Shown in pieces: positions 34,107 through 45,112 of a stretch of 64,000 nt of DNA (positions are counted from its first letter, which is position 1; every line of letters begins with the position of its first letter). The notes below the pieces were generated by a model that did no database searches, was not told the origin of the DNA, and worked only from the letters and a program-made list of their open reading frames with translations. The position numbers and the translations under genes were made by a program. The stretch covers positions 1,005,468-1,069,467 of the forward strand of contig PUQB01000003.1 of the NCBI GenBank assembly GCA_003024785.1, read 5' to 3'. The stretch comes from Selaginella tamariscina. Its lineage: Eukaryota; Streptophyta; Lycopodiopsida; Selaginellales; Selaginellaceae.

Positions 34107-35053
34107 TGCCATAGTTTTTACTATGACTCAACCCTTTACTTTGGGGTTCGACTGTTGTTACCTATCGAGTTGTGTGACGAACCCTGGTTGTAGTGAGAAA
34201 CAGCCCCGCTTAGTGCACTTAGGTGTTTAGGGGTAGTCCGGTCGGCTGTCACTAGGTACCTTGAGAAACTCTAAGCGAAGGTAGTACTTACCCTTTAGAA
34301 AAGTCTCCCCCAGTTTGACATTACAAAAATAGATTTTTCGTTAAATATAGCTTGTCAAAAAGGGTTAGGGACACCCCTAGGGTTGCCCTAACCCCACGCC
34401 CTAATACCCCCCCCTAGGGGTTAGGTTTAGGGTTAGGTTAGGACAACCGTTTTCTCTAAGGGCTGGCATTTCCGTGCCAGCCCACTTACTCACTTAGGTA
34501 AACAGGGGGGGGTCCATCACATAAATAAGGTAAAGTATATGTAATGAGGCTTCCTGGGTTCAAAAGAGAGCTCGTTAACCTCTTATCGGTGCAAGCTAAG
34601 CTTGTGTCGTCAAAGTGGAACCCTTCGTTGTGCCGCCCAAACTTCCACATGACAGGGGTACAACCACCCTAGGGTTAGACTATCCTTATCGTTGGTAGGA
34701 TCTTGCCTTTGAGATAGGGGCACGTCACTTCCAAGGAGTTAGTCAGATTCCTTGGTCCGAAAACCTGCTCGCAAGCTCAAAGGCATTGCCCGAGTTCATG
34801 TTCTGCAAAACTAGTGGTTGAGGCCTTGCTCCGGCCGCCTCAACCATGCCAAGCTAGGAACGACACCTAAGGCTTGGCTCCTGATTCACAAGGTGAGTCT
34901 CATTCGTGGACTTAGTCAGTGAGGGGTTTGAGTTCCTAAGGCTTGGGTTCCTAATATGGGTTATTTTACCAGATTCCGTGGGGTTTCCAAGAGGGAATTC
35001 CAGGGTTGGCACATGGCAAGCCGCCTTTGTGGCACCAGGTAAAAACTCTGACA
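34107..35053 (+). repeat. Solo LTR of the LARD family
   Basis: TGCCATAGTTTTTACTATGA ... AAAACTCTGACA, 947 bp, shorter than the 1.77-kb family LTR. Flanked by the 5-bp target duplication TCTCT (34102-34106 and 35054-35058). The uninterrupted site is seen in the homologous fossil at about 14683-14700. Solo LTRs arise by LTR-LTR recombination. Confidence 0.9.
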
Positions 35054-35262
35054 TCTCTAGAACTATGCACTCATACTATTCAACTTTTACCCGAGTGTGA
35101 GCTGGTAAAGCAAAGAAAATATAAGATGAATCCTAACTATGACAAGCTTGTAAAGGAGGAGATTAACAAGTTATTAAAGGCATGATTTTTATATCTTATG
35201 CAAGGGGCACAATGGTTATCACCACTGTGATTGTTCCCAAAAAGAATGGAAAGATGAGAGTA

Positions 35263-35704
35263 TGTTGGTGTGGTTGTGCAACCACCCACAAGGCAAACAG
35301 ATAGTGCGTGCGAGAGGCAACCAAGCGGAGGCCAAGACTTGGGGCAATCAACCAACAAAGGGTGACCACTAAATAGCCACACAAGAGGATGTGATTGCTA
35401 TCAGGTGGCACTAACAAATTGAGACAAGTGTCAAGTGGCATTGACAATAATCTAGATTTGATCGTCTAAACCAACCACCAAGATATAGAGGACGGCACAT
35501 GCAGGGGAGGCGCATTAAGACAATTGACATGTACTTGGTCCTATGGAGGACATTCAATGGGTGGTGCCACTTGGGTTACAAACAAGTACTCCCAGTCCAC
35601 GATATAAACATGTAGGCAAATAATGGGGTGGGGTCCTTCTAGTTCATCTTCTTCTTGTGTCTTGTTTAAATGGTTGACCATCGACCACTCAGGAGTGGGC
35701 CACA
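35263..35704 (+). repeat. LTR-like tail of gypsy fossil, second copy
   Basis: Homologous to 14872-15320; similarity to that copy ends right after GGCCACATT, giving a sharp right edge. Confidence 0.5.
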
Positions 35705-36318
35705 TTGTAATTTCAAGCTATTGTTATATGTAATAATATATAGAATCTTTTTATCTTTCTCATTATATAACTTTTATCTTAACTATATCAAATTGTTATG
35801 TATTTGATAACTTAATTCTCTTAAGTTATTATTGTGTCAGAACTCTTAGGGATTTTAGGAGAATAGTCAAATGGGGTTTAAAATTTTGTGTTAGATAGGA
35901 TTTAGGATGGCCATTTGGTCATCGGGGATTTCACAAGCCAGATGTGTGATGAGTTAGGTGGTTTCGGTGGTCTCTAGGACGTTGTTGCCAACACCCAATC
36001 TTGGGGTTCCAAGCGGTGATCCGACCATTACTTTAGGATGTACTAAAAGTGTTGTGGTGCCCTCTACCTTGACTCCACGAGGGTCCATGTACTAGTGGAT
36101 TGGAGTTTCCATCTTGGTGGTGTGTGGGCTCCCTTTAAGAGGAAACATGAAGAGGAGAGGAGGAAGGGAGATTTGGAGAGGCATACAATGGTAGATAGAA
36201 GAGATAGGTGTATATTGCCTCTTAGAAGTACAAGGCGACTCCTTCCCTAGAGATGGTTGGAACAAGACACACACAAGAAGTCCCGATTTTGCCTTGTAAG
36301 CTAGGTGACGCACTAGTG
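35705..36318. other. Unassigned spacer
   Basis: AT-rich first half, then ordinary composition. No protein motif recognised. It lies downstream of the coiled-coil remnant on the minus strand. Confidence 0.35.
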
Positions 36319-36584
36319 CAGCTCCTCCTTAACTATTGCTAGCTTTTCTCGGGTTTCCCTCAGCTCCCTCTCCCTTTGCTTGAGCCTTGTTACAAGCTCG
36401 TGGGTTTGCCGCTCTTTCTTCGCTACAGCATGCTCATGGTTGTGCCTGAGTTGGTCTTGGAGCCTCTAGAGGTCACAGTACCTATCTTGTAGTTTGTCGA
36501 GGCCCATAACTAGTGCACTCCAAACCTCCTCTACATGCTTTTGCTCCATCTCTATGATCTCTCACTACTGGACTCCTTGGAGGT
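36319..36584 (-). pseudogene. Coiled-coil coding remnant, 3' part
   Basis: Minus-strand reading EMEQKHVEEVWSALVMGLDK ... KKERQTHELVTRLKQRERELR ending EKLAIVKEELH-stop at about 36319. The heptad-like Leu/Ala spacing and the charge pattern indicate a long coiled coil. The 5' part lies beyond an inserted gypsy element at 40158-40506. It could be an old host gene or a gag-like protein; I do not recognise the family. At least one stop interrupts it. Confidence 0.45.
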
Positions 36585-36796
36585 TGTTAGGCACCACTAT
36601 GTACAAACTAGAGACTCTCACAAAACCACCCGACCTCCCCCGAGCTGTCTCTAGTCTCCACATGCTGCTCTCCAAAAAGGCTTCCCATTTTAATGTGCCC
36701 TTAATTCTCTCTTAGATCTAGGTATAGCTCCTTAGGAATATTCTAGTTTATACCTTTCTGAGGAATATTCTTTGATTTGTTATATGGGTCATAACA
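36585..36796 (-). repeat. 3' LTR of compact gypsy element
   Basis: 212 bp; co-linear with 39947-40157. Confidence 0.9.
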
Positions 36797-38172
36797 ATCC
36801 TTCCCCCATTAGTAAGTCCCTGTCCTCAAGGGCAGTATAACTTACTCAACTGGTCCTTTATTTTTAGCCTTGTACATCCACAAAGAATCTATCTGGGATT
36901 CATTCCTTATGAATACTCTCTTTAACTGATTAACATGAAACATTGGGTGCACCTTCACTCCTGACAGCCGTAGTCAATATGTCACCTTATCGATACCCTC
37001 CAAAATCTCATAAGGACCTGAGTACCTAGGAGACAACTTATCATTGCGTCCCTTCCATAAGGCCACAACAGTGTTCCGCCTTACATGTGTGGCAAATACC
37101 ACTCAGAGATATACATAATCTTCCACCTGGAACTCTTGGAAGCTTCTGTGCTCATTAACAAACTTGATAGCTTGGCTCTGAGCTGCTTGTAAGTTTTTCT
37201 TGCACAAACTCTAAATGTTTCCAAGTTGAACACTCAGATCTTTAGTTTCCTCATCCATGTTGCTTTGAGCTTTCTTACTTGCTAAACCCAGCTCAAAAGC
37301 TATCTTGGGATGCCGTTCAAATATAGCATAGTATGGACTCATTCCAATACTACTGTGTCCTTGGCAAATGGGTGACAAAGTCCATAGAGATACTGCCCCA
37401 TCACTTGTCTAGAATAGGCAATGGTACTAATAGTCCACCTAGTTTCTCCTTGTGCACCTTTACTTGTTGACATTTGTCATAAGTCTTGCAGTACTCTATG
37501 ATATCAGCTTTCATATTCCTCTAGTAGAACCTCCTCTTGATCAACTCATACATTTTCCTCCCCCAAAATGACCAACCTCCAACTATTGTGGCTCTCCTAA
37601 CACGTGACAAAGCATCTGCCACCACGTTAGTCTTCCCCGCACGATGCTCAATAGGAAATTCATCAAACTCCATGAGCTTAACCATCCATCAAGCTTGTGG
37701 ACAACTCTTTCTGTGTGAACAAATACACCAAAGGCTTATGATCTGTAAACACCTTGAAACTTGCACCATAAAAATAGTGCCTCCAAACTCGTAATGCATT
37801 AACAATAGTCAGTAATTCTTGCTCATACTCCAATGGCCACTCCACTTGCATCACACAATACCTCATAAGGCTTAAAGGGATCTACAATACATAAAACTGG
37901 TGTACGTACCAAAGCTTGTTTCAAAGCTTGGAAATTGCTTTTCTCTGAAGCACTTCATGCAAAGGGAACGTCCTTCCTCAGCAACCTAGTTATGGAGAAG
38001 CTTTCTTAGCATAATCCTTGACATACCGCTGGTAATAACCAACCATGCCCAAGAAACTCCGTAACTCTTTTGCATTGCTAGGAACTGGCCATTGCTCCAC
38101 CACTGCCACCTTCTGTAGATTAGTCTTCACTCCACTTGGCGTCACAATGTGACCCAAATACTCCACTTTGCA

Positions 38173-38855
38173 CTAAGCAAATGCACATTTGCTCTTCTTT
38201 GCATAGAGCTTGTTCTCCCTCAACAACTGAAGAACTCTTCGCAAATGTTGCACATGCTTCTTCATATTCTTATTGTAAATAAAAATATCGTCGAGAAAGA
38301 TCTCCACAAAGTCGTGTAAGTAGTCACCAAACACCTCAGTCATCAACCGAGTGAATGTGACTAGAGCATTTGTTAAGCCAAATGGCATAATAGTGAACTC
38401 GAAATGCCCAAAGCTAGTGTTGAAAGCAGTTTTGTAGATATTTGCCTCCTTCACAGCAATCTGATGATACCCACTGCGCAAATCTATCTTGGTGAACACT
38501 CTAGCTCCACCAAGATGATCCATGATAGTATCCACATTTGACATGGGCATCTTGTCCTTCACTGTTTGCTTGTTGAGAGCCTGTAGTTTATGCACATCCT
38601 CACGGTGCCATCTTTCTTCATGACAAGCAATATTGGTGCACCAAATGGAGACTTGCTCAGTTGTATGAAGCTATATTCCAATAGTTCCATCACTTGTTTT
38701 TTAACCTCTTGCTCCTTAGCATGGCTCAGTCGGAATGGCTTACGGTAAATGGCTTTCGTACCCTGTTCCAACACAATCTCATGCTCCACACCTCTTACAT
38801 GTGGTAAGCCATGAGGTCGCTTGGGAGGGAAGACGTCAGCAAACTCCTCACACAA
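38173..38855 (-). pseudogene. Reverse transcriptase of compact gypsy element
   Basis: Minus-strand motifs [57 protein letters not shown] and FLDDIFIYNKN place it in Ty3/gypsy. It is followed downstream on the element by RNase H (FTDHKPLVYLF, about 37720). Fossil. Confidence 0.85.
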
Positions 38856-39010
38856 CAGCTTTGCTCAAGGTGACAGTAAAAGAACTTGTTTGGAGACTCA
38901 AGCTTTGTTCCAAACCAAGTGTCTTTCACTTCACTATACTCAAGCTTCATGTGCTTGGTGCTCCACTAGATCTTAGGATCCACACGCACTAGCTCTGCAA
39001 GAAAGAAAGT

Positions 39011-39570
39011 CTCCACCAGTTGGGTTTTTCCAACTTCTAGCTGTAACTCCTACACACAAGCAATTTAGCTTTGTGTGACAACTGAGCCCTCAATTTCGTA
39101 TTGAGGCACAATCTTCGTGCACCTCCACCAGTTGGGTTTTGCCAACTTATAGTTGTAACTCCTCCACACAAGCACTGTGGCTCTGTGTGATAGCTGAGCC
39201 CTCAATCTCATATTGAGGCTCTTCGCGCAACTCCACCAACTAGGTTTTGCCAACCTCCAATTGTAACTCCTCCACACAAGCATTGTAGCTCTGTGTGATA
39301 GTTGAGCCCTCAATCTCATATTGAGGCTCTTCGCGCAGCTCCACCAGTTAAGTTTTGCCAATCTCCAGCTGTAACTCCTCCACACAAGCATTGTAGTTCT
39401 GTGTGATAGCTGAGCCCTCAATCTCGTATTGAGGCACTGTCTTCGTGCAGCTCCACCAGCTAGGTTTTGCCAACCTCCAACTGTAACTCCTCCACACAAG
39501 CACTATAGCACTGTGTGATAGCTGAGCCCTCAAAATCATATTAAGGCACAATTTTTGTGGGCAAGCTACA
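39011..39570. repeat. ~110-bp tandem repeat inside the gypsy element
   Basis: Five units starting with CTCCACCA at 39011, 39123, 39231, 39339 and 39451 (spacing 108-112), each holding CTCCACACAAGCA and GAGCCCTCAAT. A sixth is vestigial. Unusual amplification of one segment between the protease side and the RT. Confidence 0.85.
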
Positions 39571-39946
39571 CTCCTCCACTAACTTTGTTAACACAAAGTT
39601 ATTGCTACTCATGCTATCCACAAGGACTCACACTGGACGCTCATCAAGTCGTCCCTCCACCATAATAGCACGTGTGTGTGGCTCCTCCCGTGCCATGTAG
39701 TTTACCTGTTGAGCAAGAACAAATAAAAATTTACCTTGTGGTTTAGAGAAGTCTCCTTTGTGCTCCTCTCCCCACTCCATCTTCTAAAGCTTCTTAGGCA
39801 TCTACTTGTCCTTGTTGCCATTGAAACTTTTGCCCTTGGGCTTGCTTCTCCTTGGACAATTTGCCTTTCAATGTTCAACGTCTCCACACAGGTGGTATTA
39901 TCCCTTCCCACTAGGCACTCGTCTCGAACCTTGTTCCGATACCAAT

Positions 39947-40157
39947 TGTTAGGCACCACTATGTACAAACTAAAGACCCTCACAAAACCACCTGACCTCC
40001 CCCAAGCTGTCTCTAGTCTCCACACGCTGCTCTCCAAAAAGGCTTTCCATCTTAGTGTGCCCTTAATTCTCTCTTAAATCTAGGTATAGCTCCTTAGGAA
40101 TATTCTAACTTATACCTTTCTGGGAATATTCTTTGATTCATTATATGGGTCATAACA
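39947..40157 (-). repeat. 5' LTR of compact gypsy element
   Basis: 211 bp; bounded inward by the primer site at 39933-39944. Confidence 0.9.
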
Positions 40158-40506
40158 TTGGAGGAGTCATTCCCTATATTCTTTGGCTTCTTTTATGTGG
40201 CCTGACACCATTCTGTAAGCTTATCTACTATGGCATTGTGCTCCTTGGCTACACCCATGAAGTCCAAGTTGTTATACACCTCTATTGCTTCCCTAATTCA
40301 GTTGAAGGCCTTTGCGAGTTTGAGGGGGCCGACGACACCCACCTCCTATTGGCATGGAAATCCTAGTAGGTATCATTGAGCACATCCTTGGAATCTCCCC
40401 CTTATCCTCTGGGTCAACCGGTTGTGATGGTCTTGCAAGGTTTTTGACTGCTCCCTCTGTCAAATCCGGTGGTAATGGGGGTCCTACCACCATAGAAACT
40501 ACCAAT
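40158..40506 (-). pseudogene. Coiled-coil coding remnant, 5' part
   Basis: Minus-strand reading GGRTPITT / VVGPPLPPDLTEGAVKN then REAIEVYNNLDFMGVAKEHN and AIVDKLTEW, which has the same helical, charged character as 36319-36584 and would continue into it across the gypsy insertion. The other side is cut by the chromovirus LTR starting at 40507. Unknown family. Confidence 0.4.
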
Positions 40507-40893
40507 TGTCAAGCCATGACCCAAGAGCATGATAAGAACAAGAAGGCTTGACTCAAGAGCAAGGAACAAAACAAGAACAAGAAACAGAACAAGAATGATC
40601 GTAGAATGACTAGTGTTGATAGTAACTGATTATACAACAATTAGGTCAAAGCTTTTATACTCACAACTTCAAGAGCTAATCTAGGCATAAGCTAAAAATT
40701 ATACTCCAGTAGCTAATCTAGGCATGAGCTAAAAATAATGTCCCTTATCTTGTAGATATATTTTGTAAGCATATCCTATTGGTATATCCTGTAGGTATAT
40801 CTTATAGGCATATTATTATCCCGTATCCTGTATCATGTATTTTGTAAGTCGTATCTTGTAAGCATATCATGTATTTTATATCGGGTCGTGACA
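40507..40893 (-). repeat. 3' LTR of second chromovirus copy
   Basis: Reverse-strand TGTCACGACCCGATATAAAA...GGCTTGACA. It keeps the TATA region and the AATCAGTTACTATCAACAC word (reverse, about 40614-40632) that forms the self-priming transcript start in the first copy. Confidence 0.8.
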
Positions 40894-42618
40894 GCACCTC
40901 CTTCCTAAGGACGAGTTTTCCGAGTCCTAGGGCCTGGTTTAGCAGGATAACATTGATGGAAGGTAACAACCTTGGAAGAAGCATGGAATAAATTGGATGC
41001 AGGTTCTCAAGTGCGATTGGTAGGAAAATAACCTTTCTAATCCATCAAGTATTGAAGTTGGTGGCGATGAAGATGAGAATCATGGATGGCTACAACTTCG
41101 TACTCAGGTTCATCGTCAATGACCACAAGAGGGGAAGGAGAAGAAGCACGACTAGGAAGAGAAGAAGGATGATATGGTTCCAACAAAGAGGTGTGAAACA
41201 CAGGATGAAGTTTTACAGTAGATGGTAGCTCTAGTTAGAAAGCTACATGATTGACCTCAACTGCAATCTTGTAAGGGCTTAATCATTGAAAATCCAACTT
41301 AGAAGAAGGCTTGTTGGTGCGGATATGCCGACAAAGAAGCCACACGAGATCACCAATCTTGTATGTAGGTGCAATTAACGATGAGCATTAGCATGATGTT
41401 TGTACCATTCTTGTGCCTATTGAAGATGAACTTGGAGATCATCTTGTACTTGACAAAGATGCTGGAGACAATCCTATACTACAGAAACGGAAGAAGGAAA
41501 AGCATGAGGAATAAGGTTAAAATGTAGATGGTAGCCTGTAAGAGAGAAGAAAGGTGTCTGGCATGTAGATGCGTGAATAGAGTTGTTATAAGCAAACTCC
41601 ACCATAGGAATAAGGTCAACTAGTTGTCATGTTGGTAACTGATGAAGCAGTGAAAATACTACTCCAAGGTCTGAATCGTGCATTCTGACTACCCATTAGT
41701 TTGCGAATGATATCTTGAAGAAAGATTTGCTTTAACTTGTAGACTCTAGAGAAAATCTGGACATAAATTGTGGGCCTCGATCAGAAACAATGCTCTCAGG
41801 AAGACCATGATGTTGGAACACCTAACAGATCACCAACTCAGCAGTTGTTTGAACTGTAACCATTTTGTTACAGGGTAAAAATGAGCCTGTTTGGTGAAAC
41901 GGTTAACCATCACAAGAATTGCATCAAATCCACAAGGAGGAAGATTTGTGAGGAAATCCATAGAAATGGATCTTCAAGGAGCAGAGGGAACAAGAAAAGG
42001 ACGAAGAAGATTAGAGGGCCCGTGATGAGGCATCTTCGACCTATTGCAGGTGTCATAACTCCGTACAAACTTTTCCATAAAACCTCACAACCCAAGCCAC
42101 CAATAATTGTGAGTCACTAACTTAACTGTCTTGGCCACACCAAAATGTCCTGTAGCTGGGGTATCATGACAATCCTGTACCACATGAGTCCTGTAAACAC
42201 CAACATGAATGTATAGAAGACCTTCTCGATACAGAAGTCCGTCCTGTATGGTAAGCAATTTGTAGTCTGTACGGGAACTGGAGGAAGAAGAGCTTGCAAT
42301 GTTAGGACTAATGTGTGAAAATACATTCTTTACCAAGTCGTCTGTAGCCAATTGCAAACAAATGCCTTGTAGAAGTGTTGAATTTGCTGGAGCTTGATGA
42401 ACCTGTAGTGTCGTAAGCTGAAATTGATCAGGACCCAACAACACTTGCTTTTGACAGTCATATGCAGGATCGCCCGGGATTGGTACAAGGTAAGAGCGCC
42501 TAGACAATGCATCCGCTTTGCCATTCCGAAAATCAGGCCTGTAGACGATGACAAAATCAAAACATGATAGGAATTCACTCACCTAGGCTGTCACCAACTA
42601 AGAATTCGAGCCATTTGA

Positions 42619-45112
42619 AAAAAATAGTGCAAACATCAGACAATACGTTGATTACATTCGATCTTCGAACCAACTGCTTAACATATTCATCATATGTTAA
42701 TATCCGACATTCCATTGTATTACAAGTTCAATACCATAGTTTACTTCTAGAATTACACTCTCGGAAACATGCACTATAATGAAAGCTTATTTACATTTTA
42801 TGTCACAATGTAATGTTCCTTATTATATTTGAATATGCCCCTTCTCCCAAAGTCAAAGATGCACATTTAACATAAGCCTTTCCCCATTTAAACACTATTG
42901 CCGAATCTGATATTGAATTTTGCCGTAAGCCAAAACTCAATGGACATTGTCTGTTTCCAAATCATGTGTTATCCCAAATTCAAACACCTTTAAAGAAAAA
43001 GAAAAATTTTCATTAATGTGTAGATTAGAATATCACAAACCTCACAAGACTTAGTTTGTAAGCCATAACAAATTAACATGCCATGTCTTGTAGAAGTATA
43101 TGGTAAAGGAACCTAGACGACCACAAGGTAAAATAACCTGGCATACAACTTGGAAGTTGACTTCCAAGTGTTACCTTTGACATTCGAGTCCATAACCCAC
43201 ACCCATTTATGAAATAGGTGTACTCTAAAGAGTTATAGATCTCATGATCAACTCTCCATGCAGAATTCAGACATTAGCCGAAAGTGATAGAGTACTTCAA
43301 GAATTTAGAACTAATTAAACCCTAAAACACACACACTTTAGGCAGTCCTACTGACTGTAAAGAATAACTCTGATATCAATTGTCAAAGTTTTAACCCAAA
43401 GGGCCAACACGTGGCTGCCAAGTGGCCATTCGACGTCATCACCCTGTGTGAGCAACGTTAAGTCTTCCAAGATAACACTAAGAGTCTGACTTAAGGGCCC
43501 AATTAAGCAAAAGACTTAGAGTCCTACCCTAAGTTCCCTAGAATGACCATCCCCTGAACCCTAGAGGATAACCTGAGTAGACTTTAGGATCTTGTCCCAG
43601 TAGACCTAGATAGGCTCATGCCCTAACTCCACAAAGGAGATGTGTCTCACACATACCCTCGTGACAGAGCTAAGGCATCGTCACTTACCCCTTGAAGAAT
43701 TACCCTCATCCGAGAGTACAACCCCTTTAAGGCGACAAGGGGTACCCTGAACCACGACTAATCCCTAAGGGTTTGGGTGCCAAGTCAATCTCTAGACCTA
43801 GGGCTAGTACTTAATGAGGACACGAGTGTGTGCCGTAGGCAGACACAAATGTTTTGCTAAGCAAACTCCCTAAGGCTAGGTTTGGATAACCCTAAGTACA
43901 TGACCTTGCGAGTGCCTCATGAAAGGGCTTCTGTTAATGAGCTTAGGTTGTTCAACCCTTAGACCCTAAGTAGAACACCCCTAGCCAAGCGTGCCAAAGC
44001 ACACCTAATTACGAGACCTAACCTCCCTTGAGCGGATGCCCAAGACTTAGCACCCTAGTGCAAGCACAAACATGCATGTTTGCTAGAGTATCCAACCCCT
44101 TGGCGACAAACCCATGAAGGGCATACCTTGGGCATTGTATTACATGACGTCTAATCCAATGTCACATCTTCATATGACACTACCTTCCACGATGTGGGCT
44201 ATCATGCCATAGCCCTTTAGATTCAAGAGTTGCACCAAGTGCCACAAACGTGGCTCTCAAATGCCAACTTTAGAACCCCTAAATGAACCCTTAGGAACTA
44301 GGTAACATGAACCTGTCAAACAAGATTCCACACCCACAATTGGACAAGGACACGGATGTGCCTTGCTTGGCCGTGAGTGCTACACCTGGCTTGATGTGGA
44401 GGAGGAGGCTGGAAACAAGCCTCAACCTTTGCATCTTGAAACGTGCATTTCGACAAGACCTCCTATACATGGATTCGCCAACGTTAAGGGTAAACTACCC
44501 CAAATGTGGGATATACCCTTGTCATCGGAAGTTAGGGCGGCACAACAGAGGGTTGTGCCTTGATGATGCAAGCTAAAGCTTGCACCGAGAAGAGTAACGA
44601 GCTCAGTCATGAACTCAGGAACCCTCACTCCTACATACTCTACCTTATTTATGTGATGGAGCCCCCCCCCTTTCTTTTCCTAAATGTGTAAGTGGGCTAG
44701 CACGAAATTAGCTAGCCTTATTAAGTTAATGAGAGAGTGTTTAACTTAGCCTAACTCTAACCCTAAAACCCTACCCAAGGGGGTGGGTTTTTTAGGGCGT
44801 GGGTTAGGGCAACCCTAGGGTTAGGTCAACCCTAGGGGTGTTCCTAACTACTAAACACGCCAAGCTCATCTACATTAACTAATCAACCTAACTAGGATGT
44901 CAAAATTGGGGGTGGGTTTTCTAAAAGGTAAGTGCTACCTTCGCTTAGAGTTTCTATCGACATCTAAAGATAGCCAGCCGGACTACCCTTAAACACCTAA
45001 GTGCACTAAGCGGGGCTGTTTCTCACTATATTAGGGTCTGCCAACAAAGTACAGTAGGTAACAACAGTTAACATCCAAAGTAAAGGGTCGAGTCATAGTA
45101 AAAACTATGACA
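42619..45112 (-). mobile_element. Partial LARD element (minus strand) inside the chromovirus
   Basis: LTR 43381-45112 (1732 bp, reverse), then a tRNA-type primer site and about 760 bases of LARD internal sequence, after which the host chromovirus resumes. Only the 5' part of the element is present. The internal part contains the site that the chromovirus occupies in LARD1, here uninterrupted (42740-42780). Confidence 0.8.
43381..45112 (-). repeat. LTR of the partial LARD
   Basis: Reverse-strand TGTCATAGTTTTTACTATGA...CTTTGACA; co-linear with 10013-11783 over its whole length, with many substitutions. Contains telomere-like CCCTAA words near 44755-44830. Confidence 0.9.

Larger units (their letters stand above)
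33745..35704 (+). mobile_element. Ty3/gypsy fossil, second copy, with nested solo LTR
   Basis: Homologous to 14160-15320: the same RT N-terminal trace (before and after the solo LTR at 34107-35053), the same junction at KNGKMRV, the same LTR-like tail (35263-35704). It is clearly diverged from the 14-kb copy, so the shared junction predates their separation. Broken and old. Confidence 0.7.
36585..40157 (-). mobile_element. Compact Ty3/gypsy element with 212-bp LTRs
   Basis: A complete outline of 3573 bp on the minus strand: LTRs 39947-40157 (5') and 36585-36796 (3'), TGTTATGACCC...GTGCCTAACA. It has an initiator-Met-type primer site (39933-39944, TGGTATCGGAAC) and a polypurine tract (36797-36810). 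Gag zinc-finger traces, a protease-side repeat array, RT (38173-38855) and RNase H (37678-37866) are readable; integrase is hard to see. TTGGAGG touches or nearly touches both ends (36577-36583, 40158-40164). The LTRs differ at about 13 positions (~6%), so moderately old. Broken in many places. Inserted in the coiled-coil remnant. Confidence 0.85.

Noticed and set aside
34360-34440. Interstitial telomere tract (CCCTAA/TTAGGG words)
   Set aside because: The words are scattered and imperfect, and are a regular part of the LARD LTR (also near 44755-44830), not a (TTTAGGG)n array.
39065-39551. 144- and 67-codon frames with an internally repetitive protein
   Set aside because: Produced by the 110-bp tandem repeat inside the compact gypsy element; no independent evidence of coding.
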